Shown: in pieces, positions 16,700 to 26,446 of the stretch
Position numbering within the stretch: the first letter of the stretch is position 1
Layout of the letters: each line of letters opens with the position of its first letter
Source: Actinomadura madurae
Lineage (GTDB): Bacteria; Actinomycetota; Actinomycetes; Streptosporangiales; Streptosporangiaceae
NCBI RefSeq assembly: GCF_900115095.1
Contig: NZ_FOVH01000021.1
Location: 1-64,000, forward strand
Length of the DNA stretch: 64,000 nucleotides
Reading direction: 5' to 3'
Position numbers and translations under genes: made by a program
Notes under the pieces: generated by a model
Databases searched by the model: none
What the model was told of the DNA's origin: nothing
The model's input: only the letters and a program-made list of their open reading frames with translations

Positions 16700-19015
16700 A
16701 TGGGCGCCCAAAGATCTTCAACTCCCCTGGACCGGCTGCTCGCCGACCCTGCGCGGCGCGATCGCATCACCCATGTGGAGAGCGTTCCCGCACGTCAGGG
16801 CCGCCACGCAAGCTGGCCGTCCTGGGCTCACCCGCTCCTGCTGGACCGGCTGGCCGCGGCCGGCATCGACGCCCCGTGGGAGCACCAGGCCGCGGCGGCC
16901 GAGCACGCCCGCGCCGGCCGGTCTGTGATCATCGCCACAGGCACCGCGTCCGGAAAATCGCTGGCCTACCTGCTGCCGGCCGTCGAGGCGATCTACGCGG
17001 GCGACGAGGACGCCCACCGCGAGGGGACGGTCCTCTACCTCTCGCCGACGAAGGCCCTCGCGGCCGACCAGCTGCGCGCGCTCCGCTCCCTCTGTCTCAC
17101 GCGCGTCCGGGCCGCCACCTACGACGGCGACACTCCGCACGACGAGCGGACGTGGGTCCGGCAGCACGCCAACTACGTGCTGACCAACCCCGACATGCTG
17201 CACAGGTCGATCCTGCCCGGGCATACGCGCTGGTCGTCGTTCCTCCGCCGCCTCCGGTATGTGGTCATCGACGAGGCGCACGGGTATCGCGGCGTATTCG
17301 GGTCCCATGTCGCGCACGTCCTGCGCCGCCTGCGCCGGCTCTGCGCGCGCTACCGCTCGTCCCCCACGTTCATCCTCGCTTCCGCGACGGCGTCCTCCCC
17401 CGCGATCGCCGCGTCCCGCCTCACCGGGCTGGACGTGGTCGCGGTCGACGACGACGCCTCGCCACGCGGCCCCGCCACGTTCGCGCTGTGGGAACCGCCG
17501 TTGACCGACCTGCGCGGTGAGCGCGGCGCCCCTGTACGCCGTACCGCCACGGCCGAGGCAGGCGACCTCTTGGCCGACCTGGTCGTCGAGGGCGTTCAGA
17601 CGCTCGCGTTCGTCCGGTCACGGCGCGGTGCGGAGTCGGTGGCCCTCAGCGCCAAGCGCGCACTGCACGAGGCAGCGCCTGACTTGGCGGAACAGGTCGC
17701 CGCCTACCGCGCCGGCTACCTGCCCGAGGAGCGGCGCGCCCTGGAAGCCGCCCTGCGCTCGCGCTCGATCATCGGCCTGGCGAGCACGAACGCCCTGGAG
17801 CTGGGCGTCGACGTCTCCGGGCTCGACGCCGTCCTCGTGTGCGGGTGGCCGGGGACGCGCGCGTCCCTCTGGCAGCAGGCGGGACGTGCCGGACGTTCCG
17901 GGCAGGCCGCCCTGTCGGTCCTCGTGGCGCGGGACGACCCGCTCGACACGTTCCTCGTCCACCATCCGGAGGCGATCTTCGGGACGCCGGTCGAGGCCAC
18001 CGTCCTCGATCCCGACAACCCCTACGTCCTCGAACCCCACCTGTGCGCGGCGGCGTCCGAGATGCCGCTGACCGAGGACGACCTCCCGCTGTTCGGCCCC
18101 GCGACCGCCGACCTGCTGCCCGACCTCGTCCGCCGCGGGCTCCTCCGCCACCGTCCCGCGGGCTGGTACTGGACGCGCCGCGACAAGGCCGCCGACCTCG
18201 CCGACATCCGGGGGGCGGGCGGCGCCCCCATCCAGGTCGTCGAGCTGTCCACCGGACGCCTGCTCGGCACCGTGGACGAGGCCTCCGCGCACACCACCGT
18301 CCACGAGGGCGCCGTCTACATCCACCAGGGCGAGTCGTTCATCGTCCACACCCTCGACCTGGACGACGGCGTCGCGCTCGTGGAGGCCGCCGACCCCGAC
18401 TACTCCACGACCGCCCGCGACGTGACCGACATCGGCATCGTCGAACGGCTCCGCTCGGTCTCCTGGGGCGAGGCCACGCTCTGCTTCGGAACCGTCGAGG
18501 TCACCCGCCAGGTCGTCGCCTACCAGATGCGGCGCCTGCAAACGGGCGAGATGCTCGGCGAGAAGCCCCTGGACCTGCCGCCCCGCACCCTCCGCACGCG
18601 CGCCGTCTGGTGGACGCTCTCCGAAGACCAGATCTCACGCTTGGACGACCTCGACCTGGCGGGCGCCGCCCACGCCGCCGAACACGCCTCGATCGGCCTG
18701 CTCCCCCTGTTCGCCACATGCGACCGCTGGGACATCGGTGGCGTCTCCACGGCCGTCCACCCCGACACGGGGCTGCTCACCGTCTTCGTCTACGACGGCC
18801 ACGAAGGCGGCGCGGGCTTCGCGGAACGCGGCTACGCCGACGCGGCGTCCTGGCTGCGGGCGACGCGTGACGCCATCGCGTCCTGCGAATGCGACTCGGG
18901 CTGCCCGTCCTGTATCCAGTCGCCCAAGTGCGGTAACGGCAACGACCCCTTGGACAAGCGCGGCGCCCTGGACCTCCTGGCCGTCCTCCTGGACGGAGCC
19001 CCCCGAGAGCGTTAG
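16700..19015 (+). CDS. DEAD/DEAH-box helicase of the MrfA/YprA family
   Basis: A 771-residue superfamily 2 helicase. Walker A is ATGTASGKS at about residue 80, Walker B DEAH near 190, motif III SATASSP and the second RecA-fold with ALELGVDVSGLD and QQAGRAGRSG. The C-terminal MZB (DUF1998) zinc domain carries four Cys in CECDSGCPSC and SPKCG (about 728-745). In Bacillus subtilis MrfA unwinds DNA in mitomycin-lesion repair together with MrfB; no MrfB homologue is here. The ATG at 16700 is chosen over a start at 16667 because the LDRLLADP motif then falls near the N-terminus, as in relatives. It is divergent from bldG and its stop overlaps the next convergent gene by 4 bases. Confidence 0.92.
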   Translation: MGAQRSSTPLDRLLADPARRDRITHVESVPARQGRHASWPSWAHPLLLDRLAAAGIDAPWEHQAAAAEHARAGRSVIIATGTASGKSLAYLLPAVEAIYAGDEDAHREGTVLYLSPTKALAADQLRALRSLCLTRVRAATYDGDTPHDERTWVRQHANYVLTNPDMLHRSILPGHTRWSSFLRRLRYVVIDEAHGYRGVFGSHVAHVLRRLRRLCARYRSSPTFILASATASSPAIAASRLTGLDVVAVDDDASPRGPATFALWEPPLTDLRGERGAPVRRTATAEAGDLLADLVVEGVQTLAFVRSRRGAESVALSAKRALHEAAPDLAEQVAAYRAGYLPEERRALEAALRSRSIIGLASTNALELGVDVSGLDAVLVCGWPGTRASLWQQAGRAGRSGQAALSVLVARDDPLDTFLVHHPEAIFGTPVEATVLDPDNPYVLEPHLCAAASEMPLTEDDLPLFGPATADLLPDLVRRGLLRHRPAGWYWTRRDKAADLADIRGAGGAPIQVVELSTGRLLGTVDEASAHTTVHEGAVYIHQGESFIVHTLDLDDGVALVEAADPDYSTTARDVTDIGIVERLRSVSWGEATLCFGTVEVTRQVVAYQMRRLQTGEMLGEKPLDLPPRTLRTRAVWWTLSEDQISRLDDLDLAGAAHAAEHASIGLLPLFATCDRWDIGGVSTAVHPDTGLLTVFVYDGHEGGAGFAERGYADAASWLRATRDAIASCECDSGCPSCIQSPKCGNGNDPLDKRGALDLLAVLLDGAPRER

Positions 19016-19386
19016 GCGTTGGGCGCCATGCGCTGCGCGGAGACGGGCGGCTGGTCGTCCATGCCCCGGCGCGCCTGGGCCAGGGCCTGCTGGAGCTTGC
19101 GCCGCTCGATCTCCAGCGTCTGCAGCGACTCCTCGTGCTCGTCCCGCAGATCCCTCAGTTCCCGCCGCATGTTCATCGCGCGCCGGAAGCCCAGCATCGC
19201 GACCATCACGCCCGCCATGAACACGATGGCGACCACCGCACCGGCCATGAAGACATGCCACTGCGCCGTGACCCCCGGCACGTCGTTCCCGAACACGGCC
19301 ATCTCGGCGGCGCCGCCGTTGTCCAGCACCACGGCCACCCCGACCGCGACGGCGGCGAGCGCGACGATCAGTCCCAAGAAGATCAT
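19012..19386 (-). CDS. LapA-like two-helix membrane protein
   Basis: A 124-residue protein with two membrane helices (about residues 2-24 and 43-65) followed by a basic and then strongly helical, charged tail (MRRELRDLRDEHEESLQTLE), probably a coiled coil in the cytoplasm. This is the shape of the LapA (DUF1049) domain. The second helix is followed by AMLGFRRAMNMRR, which would orient the tail inward. A 10-codon longer start at 19416 is possible. It converges with the helicase gene, overlapping its stop by 4 bases. The function in actinobacteria is unknown. Confidence 0.7.
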   Translation of the reverse strand: MIFLGLIVALAAVAVGVAVVLDNGGAAEMAVFGNDVPGVTAQWHVFMAGAVVAIVFMAGVMVAMLGFRRAMNMRRELRDLRDEHEESLQTLEIERRKLQQALAQARRGMDDQPPVSAQRMAPNA

Positions 19387-19579
19387 GCGGAGGGTCTCCT
19401 CTCCAACGGGCCCCACCGGCCCGGAACGGGCCGGAATCCCGGGCGACGGGCCGCATTACCGGACGATCCGACTCGGCATGGCAGCCTAGACCCTGCCCAA
19501 ACCGGTCGCCAGCCCTTCCTGATCATCGGAACCCGCCGCCGCCGTCCGGCCACGCAAGGTCACCCGGCGCCGGCGGGCG

Positions 19580-20986
19580 TCACGTGAGGGCGGGCTCCGC
19601 GGGGAGGGTCGGCCGGATGTTCTGGTTCAGACGGAACAGGTTCGCGGGGTCGTAGGCGTCCTTGAGCGCGACCAGCCGGGCGTACTTCTCCTCGCCGAAC
19701 GCGTCGCGGACCCGGTCTCCCTCCGCCGTGAAGTTGAGGTAGGACGCACCCGTGCTGAACGGGCGCAGCGCGGCCGCGAACCTGCGTGTGGCGGCGGTCA
19801 TCGCGGCGTCGTCGGCCGGATCCGACCACACCGCGATCGGATGGAACAGGTAGCGGGCGTCGCGGTGCGAGAAGGCGGTCGCCTCGTCCGGCACCCGGGC
19901 GACGCCCTGGCCGATCCGGAAGAGGACCATCTGGCTCAGCGGCGCCCCGCGCCCGGCCAGGTCGACGGCGTGGGAGAGGTAGACGTCGATCGCCGCGTCG
20001 TCCAGGTCCCGCATGTACTCGCCGCGCCAGTAGTTGCGGAAGCCCGGCGGACAGGTCGGGTCGAGGATCGCCTGGAACTCGATGTAGGGCATCGGTGAGA
20101 TGAGGTCGACGGCCGGCCCCATCTCCCGGAGCGGCCGGATCGCGTCCTCGCCGAGTTCCGGGGCCCCGACGTAGAGCACGAGCACCCCGAACACCGGTTC
20201 CCCCACGAGCTCCGGCGGGACGAACGGCGCGGACGGCGCGGTGAGGACGGCACAGGACGTGGACAGCTCGTCGGGCGCGGCGTCCGCCCAGTCGCGCCAC
20301 CGGCGCACGAGTTCCGGTGCCCGCTCGACCGGGAAGGCCGTCAGCCCGGCGAGGACGGTCGGGCCGAGCGGCTCCAGCCGGAACTCGAACTCGGTGACGA
20401 TGCCGAAGTTCCCGCCGCCGCCGCGGATGCCCCAGAACAGCTCGGCGTTGTCGTCCTCGCTCGCCCGCACGATGCTCCCGTCGGCGAGCACGACCTCCGC
20501 CGAGACGAGGTTGTCGCAGGCCAGCCCGTACTTCGAGGACGTCCAGCCGTAGCCGCCGCCGGTCGTGAACCCGCCGATGCCGGTCGTGGTCACCCGCCCG
20601 CCGGGGGTGTGCAGCCCCTCCGCCTGGGTGGCCGCGTCGTACTCCCCCCACAGCACGCCGCCGCCCGCCGTGGCCGTCCGCGCGACCGGGTCCACGGTGA
20701 CCGACTTCAGCCCGCTCAGATCGATCATCATGCCGTCGTCGCAGGTGGCGAGCCCCGCGACGCCGTGGCCGCCGGAGCGGACCGCCACGAGCAGCTCGTT
20801 GTCGCGCGCGGTGTCGACCGCCGCGGCGACGTCCGCCGCGTCCGCGCACCGGGCGATGACCGCCGGGCTGCGGTCGATCATCCCGTTGAAGACGCTCCGC
20901 GCCTCGTCGTATCCGGGCTGGGACGGCAGGAGCACCGTGCCGGAGAACCCGCCTTTGAGGGCGTTCACCACGTTGATCGGGGCCAT
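19580..20986 (-). CDS. FAD-linked oxidase (berberine-bridge type)
   Basis: A 468-residue flavoprotein with the PCMH-type FAD-binding domain (about 40-210) and the C-terminal BBE segment (ASYLNFTAEGD, near 425). FAD would be attached through H74 in VRSGGHGVAG. The position of the second, cysteine link found in bicovalent enzymes is TPGGRVTTTGIGGFT, with no Cys, so a single covalent bond is expected. Such oxidases act on sugars or on secondary metabolites. It lies 18 bases downstream of a very large SARP-type regulator on the same strand, so its expression is probably tied to that regulator. The ATG at 20986 directly follows GGAGGAGTG. Confidence 0.9.
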   Translation of the reverse strand: MAPINVVNALKGGFSGTVLLPSQPGYDEARSVFNGMIDRSPAVIARCADAADVAAAVDTARDNELLVAVRSGGHGVAGLATCDDGMMIDLSGLKSVTVDPVARTATAGGGVLWGEYDAATQAEGLHTPGGRVTTTGIGGFTTGGGYGWTSSKYGLACDNLVSAEVVLADGSIVRASEDDNAELFWGIRGGGGNFGIVTEFEFRLEPLGPTVLAGLTAFPVERAPELVRRWRDWADAAPDELSTSCAVLTAPSAPFVPPELVGEPVFGVLVLYVGAPELGEDAIRPLREMGPAVDLISPMPYIEFQAILDPTCPPGFRNYWRGEYMRDLDDAAIDVYLSHAVDLAGRGAPLSQMVLFRIGQGVARVPDEATAFSHRDARYLFHPIAVWSDPADDAAMTAATRRFAAALRPFSTGASYLNFTAEGDRVRDAFGEEKYARLVALKDAYDPANLFRLNQNIRPTLPAEPALT

Positions 20987-21004
20987 CACTCCTCCTTCGG
21001 ATCG

Positions 21005-24000
21005 TCAGATGGCACGATCGTGGCGGAACCCCCGTTCCGCGAGCGTTCCGCGCACCCGCTCCTCGAACGCGCGCTGCCCCCGCCGCCGCGCCGCGGCGAG
21101 CGCGCGGTACAGCTCCGCGTCCACCTCGCCGCGGGGCTCGCCGAGCGCCGCGAGGAACAGGGCGCGCAGCCGCCGGATCTCTGCCTCCCACAGCCGGGCG
21201 CCGCGGCCCATGCCGAGCGCCTCGTCCGCCAGGGCCAGCCCGGCGCCGGGCTCGGCCGCCAGGGCGTACCCCTCCAGCAGCAGCCGGGTCGCGACACCGG
21301 GCAGCCCCGGCGCGGGCGGCTCGCCCAGGACGACCTGGTCGCGGGAACGGCGCAGGCGCTCCAGGCCCTCGGACGTCCGCCCGGCGAGCACGTCGAGATA
21401 TCCGCCGAACAGTTCCATCGGCACGCGCACCTGGCGGGGAGCGCCCTCCGCGAGGTCCGCCTCCAGCCCCCGCACGTGCCGGCGGAACTGCACGGCGTCC
21501 CCGCGGTCCATCGCGTCGATCGCCGCCCACAGCCACGTGACCGCCCTGCTGTACGCGTGCGTGGACCCCTGCGCGCCCCCCAGCGCGATGGCGCGCTGGC
21601 GGTCGGCCTCGGCGCCGCGGCCGAGCAGCCACAGCGCGTGCGCCAGCCGCAGCCGGACGATCAGCTCGGTGTCCTGCCCGTAGCGCAGGACGTGCGCCCG
21701 GCGCCGCGCGGGCCGGAACCGCCGCACCGCCGCCGTGAAATGCCGGCGCGCCCGCTCCAGGTCCCCCGCCCAGTAGGCGGCGATCCCGTCGACGTAGTCG
21801 GCCTCCACCCACAGCACCTGGTCGCCGTCCCGTTCGGCGCGCGCCCGCAGCCGCTCGCCGAACCCGTGCGCCGCCGCCCATTCCCCCCGCGTCAGCGCCG
21901 CCAGCGCCAGCGACCAGACGAGCGGCGGATCCGGCTCGCCGCCGAGCCGGTCGGCGAGCCGCAGCGCCCGCGCGTGCACCCGCGCCATCCGTTCCGACCC
22001 GTGCCCCTCGCACGCCACCAGCGGCGCCGGCAGCGCCGTCAGCAGCCGCAGCTGGAGCCGCGCCGTGCCGGGGCCGCGCGGGAGACCGTCCGACAGCTCC
22101 AGCGCCCGCTCCAGCGCGCGGGCCGCGTCGGCGTGCGCGTGCAGCCACTGCGCGTCCCGCGCCGCCCGCTCATGCCACCGGACGGCCGCCGCGGTCGCGC
22201 CCGCCTTCTCGTAGTGCGCCGCGAGCGCCGCCGCCGCGCCGCCGCCCTCCTCCAGCGCGCGGGCCACCGCGAGATGCGCCCGCCGCTGGCGGGGCGGCCC
22301 GAGCGCGGCGTAGGCGGCGTCCCGGATCCGTCCGTGGCTGAAGTCGTAGGCGCTCGGGCCGTGCGCCCGGACGATCCCGCGGCGCCACAGCTCGTCCAGC
22401 GCGGACACGAACGTCCGCTCGTCGAACCCGCTCGCCGCCGCCGCGACGTCCGCGGTGAACGCCCGCCCCACCGCCGCGGCGACGCCCGCCAGCTCCGCGG
22501 CCGGCTCCGACAGCCGCGCCAGCCGCCCCGCGATCACCGCCTGCACCTTCGGCGTGGCCGCCGGCGCGTCCGCCCGCAGCGCCTCCACCAGGAACAGCGG
22601 ATTGCCCTCGCTGTCGCCGTACAGCCTCTGGAGATCAGCGGCGTCCCATGGCATGCCGGTGATGCGCTCGGCCAGCAGCACGGTCTCCTCCCGGCCCAAC
22701 CGCCCGAGCTCGATCTCGGTGAACCGCCCGAGCGCCCGCAGCGACCGGATCAGCGTGCCGAGCGGATGCCCGGCGTCGAGGTCCTCCTTTCGTGCGGTGA
22801 CGGCCACGAGCAGCCGCGCGGACGGCGCCGCCCGCACCAGGTAATGGACCAGCCTGAGCGACTGCGCGTCCGACCACTGGGCGTCGTCCACCACCAGCAG
22901 CAGCGGCGCCCCGGCGGACATCAGCGCCCGCCGGATCGCGCCGTAGAGCCGCCGCCGCAGCTCGGGCTCCGGCAGCGCCTCGGGCGGCGCCACCGCCAGC
23001 TCGGGAAGCAGCCGGGAAAGCTCGGTCAGCCGCGCCCGATCCAGCCTCGGCAGCCGCGCCGACACCGGAGGGGACCGCAGCCACGCCGTCACGACCCCGT
23101 AGGCGATCGTCCCCTCCGCCGGATAAGCCCGCGCCTCCACCGCCGGCGCGCCCACGCGGACCCTCAGCTCGTCCACCAGGCGGGTCTTGCCGATCCCGGC
23201 CTCCCCACTGACGAGCACCAGCTGCGCACGCCCGGACGCCGCCTCCCGCCACACCCCCGCCAGGCGCTCCCACTCGGCGGCCCTCCCGACGAACGGCGAC
23301 ATCGCGGCCGGCGGCTCCGCCTCCGCGACGAGCGCCTCGTACATCGCCCGCGTCTCCGGCGACGGCCCGACGCCGAGCTCCCGCTCCAGCGTCGTGGCGC
23401 ACACGTGGTACGCCCGCAGCGCCCGCACCCGGTCACCGCCCTCACCGCAGAGCCGCATCAGCAGCCGATGCCCCTCCTCCCGCAACGGATCGCAGCCCAC
23501 CAGCTGCTCGGCGTACCGGACGGCGTCCGGCCACCGCCCCTCCCGGCCGCGCCGCTCCGCGAGCTCCGCCAGCGACCCCATGTGCAGCCTCGCGAGCCGC
23601 TCCCGCTCCTCGATAAGCCACTCGTCGTAGCAGCCCTCCAGCAGCTCACCGCCGTAGAGGCCGACCGCGTCCTCCAGCCGCCCACCCGCGATCGCCTGCT
23701 CGAACTGCTCGACGTCCAGCCGCACCGGCGCCTCGTCCCGCCACCGCACCGTCCGCGCCCCGATGTCGACGAAGCGGTCGACGTCCGGCAATGACCGCCG
23801 CAGATTGTGCAGCACCTTGCGAAGGTTGGTGAGCGCCTGCCCATCGGTCGAGTCCGGCCACAACAGGAACGCCAGCCGCTGCCGCAACTGCGGCGCCTCC
23901 CGATGCAGCAGCAGATACGCCAGCAACGACTCCACCCGCGCCGACTCCAGCGTCGGAAGCGCCTCCCCGTCCAGCCGGAGCTCCACCCCGCCGAGCAGCC

Positions 24001-24022
24001 GCACCCGCAACGCCGGCGCCAT
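21005..24022 (-). CDS. Large SARP/BTAD transcriptional regulator with AAA ATPase domain
   Basis: A 1005-residue regulator. The N-terminal OmpR-like DNA-binding region (about 5-95, VRLLGGVELRLDGEALP) and bacterial transcription activation domain (about 100-240) are followed by an ATPase with Walker A GEAGIGKTR near residue 280 and Walker B LLLVVDDAQWSD near 385. The C-terminal 500 residues are TPR-like helical repeats. This is the large SARP/LAL hybrid architecture seen in antibiotic pathway regulators. It has no LuxR helix-turn-helix at the C-terminus. It heads a two-gene unit with the FAD oxidase. No other biosynthetic genes are next to it, so it is probably an orphan. Confidence 0.9.
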   Translation of the reverse strand: MAPALRVRLLGGVELRLDGEALPTLESARVESLLAYLLLHREAPQLRQRLAFLLWPDSTDGQALTNLRKVLHNLRRSLPDVDRFVDIGARTVRWRDEAPVRLDVEQFEQAIAGGRLEDAVGLYGGELLEGCYDEWLIEERERLARLHMGSLAELAERRGREGRWPDAVRYAEQLVGCDPLREEGHRLLMRLCGEGGDRVRALRAYHVCATTLERELGVGPSPETRAMYEALVAEAEPPAAMSPFVGRAAEWERLAGVWREAASGRAQLVLVSGEAGIGKTRLVDELRVRVGAPAVEARAYPAEGTIAYGVVTAWLRSPPVSARLPRLDRARLTELSRLLPELAVAPPEALPEPELRRRLYGAIRRALMSAGAPLLLVVDDAQWSDAQSLRLVHYLVRAAPSARLLVAVTARKEDLDAGHPLGTLIRSLRALGRFTEIELGRLGREETVLLAERITGMPWDAADLQRLYGDSEGNPLFLVEALRADAPAATPKVQAVIAGRLARLSEPAAELAGVAAAVGRAFTADVAAAASGFDERTFVSALDELWRRGIVRAHGPSAYDFSHGRIRDAAYAALGPPRQRRAHLAVARALEEGGGAAAALAAHYEKAGATAAAVRWHERAARDAQWLHAHADAARALERALELSDGLPRGPGTARLQLRLLTALPAPLVACEGHGSERMARVHARALRLADRLGGEPDPPLVWSLALAALTRGEWAAAHGFGERLRARAERDGDQVLWVEADYVDGIAAYWAGDLERARRHFTAAVRRFRPARRRAHVLRYGQDTELIVRLRLAHALWLLGRGAEADRQRAIALGGAQGSTHAYSRAVTWLWAAIDAMDRGDAVQFRRHVRGLEADLAEGAPRQVRVPMELFGGYLDVLAGRTSEGLERLRRSRDQVVLGEPPAPGLPGVATRLLLEGYALAAEPGAGLALADEALGMGRGARLWEAEIRRLRALFLAALGEPRGEVDAELYRALAAARRRGQRAFEERVRGTLAERGFRHDRAI

Positions 24023-24975
24023 CTCAGAACGCCCCCCGCGTCAGCCGAGCCCGAGCGCGCCCCACACCCCGAAACGCCCCGCGGCCGAACTTCCCCCCGG
24101 CCATCCCCCCACGCTACGCCCACCCCCACCACCCACCCCAAGCCCACACAAGCCACCCCCACCAACCCCTGAGACGGCCCCAGGAAAGCAAGCACCCACC
24201 GGGCATTTCCAACCCGGCACAGCCGACCACCGCCCCCACCCACCAGCACGCTTGACACACCAGCCAGCACCATGACCCCGGAGCGACCGCCAGCCATCGG
24301 CCGCCTGGCTACGGCCTCGGGGGAGAAAGCCATACACAGCGACCGTCTCTGACGATGCGGGCAATGATCGAGCCGGTAATCACGAAGCGAAAGCAGCGCT
24401 GCCGCCCAGCGAGCGGATACCACAAGCCCCGCACCCCGCAGTGCCACAGGACAAGTGAACGTGGCCGACCGGCTGGGCACGCTTCGGCGCATTGCCCCCC
24501 GCTGGCGAGAACCATAGAACTCACCCCGCAGATCCAGCACGCCACCGAACAGGCCCGCCGGCTCACCCCCGAACCGATCACCCGCGCCCACAACGCCGGC
24601 GCCCTCCGCACCGACGCGACCGCCCCGGAAATCTTCCTGCTCCGTCAGCCGCGTAGACGGCCACCCATGCCGCGCCCACCGAATCGCCCGGCCCGCACCC
24701 ACGAATCGCCCGGCCCGCACCCACGAATCGCCCGGCCCGCCGGGCCCATGAATCGGCCGGCCCGCCGGGCCCACGGGTCGGCCGGGTCGGGCGCAGACCA
24801 TTGAGTGAGATCCCCTGGACCGGCGGCCGTTCCACGGTCCGCTCGATGGACCGGGAACGGCAGTCGGCCAATCGCGAGCCGGGTGACGGTCGGCTCGCCG
24901 GAGAGCCTCCGGCCGCGCGGCGGCCGGGTGGGCTGTGAGTATGGGCATGCGCCAGGGGGAGGGGCGCGGTGCGGG
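24023..24975. other. Gene-free 950-bp stretch, strand-biased composition
   Basis: No open frame here has convincing codon use or a family match. From about 24056 to 24180 the plus strand is almost only C and A, with very few G or T. The right half holds the repeat described at 24678. The stretch lies upstream of the SARP gene (its promoter should be near 24030-24350) and downstream of the fibronectin-like gene. Confidence 0.6.
24678..24790. repeat. 22-25-bp tandem repeats
   Basis: Copies of GAATCGCCCGGCCCGC begin at 24681, 24703 and 24725, followed by GAATCGGCCGGCCCGC at 24150 relative to 600 (that is 24750) and a last degraded copy GGGTCGGCCGGG near 24775. The spacing is 22, 22, 25 and about 25 bases. 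It lies beyond the 3' end of the fibronectin-like gene. Non-coding. Confidence 0.75.
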
Positions 24976-26229
24976 CTACTTGCTGCGGCGGCCGCGTTTG
25001 GGCTTGGTGGCGGGTTGGGCGATGCGGACGCTTACGCCGCTGGAGCGCTTGCCGAGGGTTGCGGGACGGCGGCCGGGCTTCGGCCTGGGCGAGTCGACGG
25101 TCCTCGGGCCACCGGTCCTCTTCGCCGGTTTGCCGGCCTTGGCCCCGGCGAGCGTGACCGGGGCCGTCTTGGCCAGCGCCTCGGCTCGCGCGATCTGCTC
25201 GCGGGCCTTGGACACCCGCTTGCGGCCGGTGCCGCTGCGGGCGATGCGCGCGGCCATGCCCTTGCTGCTGGTCGGGCCCTGCGCGACGCGCAGGCGCCGC
25301 GTCCACGTCCCGAGATGCGCAGCGATGATCAGCAGGACCATCGCGATGCCGACGCTCTTGCCCCACTGGAGGCGGTCGGTCGCGGCGACGTTCTCCGCCT
25401 TCGGCGAATCGGTGGCGATCTGCGGCGCCGGGTAGGTGAAGCCGGGCGTCGCGCCGTCCGGCTGGACGGACGGGAGCGTGACCGGCGACTGGTTGTTGAA
25501 CGGGGTCAGCGGCGTCCCGGTGCTGGGGACGCTGCCGCCGGACGGGAGAGACGGCGCCGAGCCGCCGGGCACCGAGCCGGAACCACCCAGCGAGGCGCTG
25601 GCCGTGGATGCGCTTGAGGACAGGGAGCCGCCCGTTCCCGTCGACCGCCGGGCCTTGACGCCCACCGAGACCGCGCCACTGGACCGGGTCGCCGACAGGG
25701 TGGTGGAGCAGCTCGTCCCCTGGCACAGGGAACCGACCGAACCGGACTTGGACTTCACACCCGAACCGGACAGCGTGTACCCGGTGAGGTCGTCCTCAAG
25801 GCCGCGGTTCCACTTCACGACGACCTTGCCGCCGGACGCGCTGGCGGACACTCCGGTGGGGGCCGCCGGCGCGATGCGCACGGTGAAGGTGTTGGAGTCG
25901 TAGATGTTCCCGGTCTGCTTGCCCTTCAAGTAGACCTTGTAGCGGCCGTTCCGGCCGATGGAGAAGGTTCCGGACATGTCCCCGGAGAAGCCCTTCTCCT
26001 GGAGGAACGTGTCGCCGATGCCGGGGCCGTCCACCCTCAGCTGCATGGTGATGGCGAAGTCGAAGTGGGCCTTGGCCGTCAGCTCGGACCCGCTGGTGAT
26101 GACCGCGCCGTTCGCCGGGGTGATGACACTGGTCGTCGCGGCCTTCGCAGGCAGGGCGGCGAGTACCGGGAAGCTCATCGCAAGGGGCGCCGCGAGCGCG
26201 ACTGCACCGATCCTGCGACTGATGGTCAC
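24976..26229 (-). CDS. Secreted/membrane-anchored fibronectin type III-like protein with basic tail
   Basis: A 417-residue protein. A signal peptide (1-31, ending PAKAA) leads to an extracellular part with an Ig/FN3-like region at about 110-205 (PAAPTGVSASASGGKVVVKW), a Cys pair (LCQGTSCS) and a Ser/Gly/Pro-rich stalk. One membrane helix (SVGIAMVLLIIAAHLG, near 295-310) is followed by a cytosolic tail of about 105 residues, very rich in Lys and Arg and ending TKPKRGRRSK. I do not recognise the family. It follows the Tad genes on the same strand after a 203-base gap, so it could be an accessory surface protein of that system, but nothing proves this. Confidence 0.75.
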   Translation of the reverse strand: MTISRRIGAVALAAPLAMSFPVLAALPAKAATTSVITPANGAVITSGSELTAKAHFDFAITMQLRVDGPGIGDTFLQEKGFSGDMSGTFSIGRNGRYKVYLKGKQTGNIYDSNTFTVRIAPAAPTGVSASASGGKVVVKWNRGLEDDLTGYTLSGSGVKSKSGSVGSLCQGTSCSTTLSATRSSGAVSVGVKARRSTGTGGSLSSSASTASASLGGSGSVPGGSAPSLPSGGSVPSTGTPLTPFNNQSPVTLPSVQPDGATPGFTYPAPQIATDSPKAENVAATDRLQWGKSVGIAMVLLIIAAHLGTWTRRLRVAQGPTSSKGMAARIARSGTGRKRVSKAREQIARAEALAKTAPVTLAGAKAGKPAKRTGGPRTVDSPRPKPGRRPATLGKRSSGVSVRIAQPATKPKRGRRSK

Positions 26230-26420
26230 GGCCTCAATCCCTTCGACAGCGTCCTGCTCGTTCGTCCCGCGGAGGGCTCGCGGGTCACACTGTGCCTGGA
26301 GATGGCTACGGGCTTACGGCAGCGTAACGTACCACCGGGTAGCAAAAGTCACAGGAGCATGACAAAGAGGAACGTGTTTTCATTCTCCGACGACCTCCCA
26401 CCCTATTGACACTCAGTGCA

Positions 26421-26446
26421 ACGATGTAAGCGTTACCTTACATCGT
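26421..26446. promoter_or_regulatory. AT-rich 9-bp palindrome at the end of the Tad genes
   Basis: ACGATGTAA (26421-26429) and TTACATCGT (26438-26446) form a perfect inverted repeat with an 8-base spacer. It overlaps the stop codon of the last Tad gene and lies about 195 bases before the fibronectin-like gene. It could be an operator for that gene or a terminator hairpin; there is no T run. The low GC content stands out from the surroundings. Confidence 0.5.

Noticed and set aside
24355..24804. Plus-strand 149-codon open frame
   Set aside because: No ribosome site, no codon bias, and its second half is only the tandem repeat read as protein.
26230..26432. c-di-AMP riboswitch before the fibronectin-like gene
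   Set aside because: Secreted actinobacterial proteins often have one, but the expected conserved blocks are not visible here.
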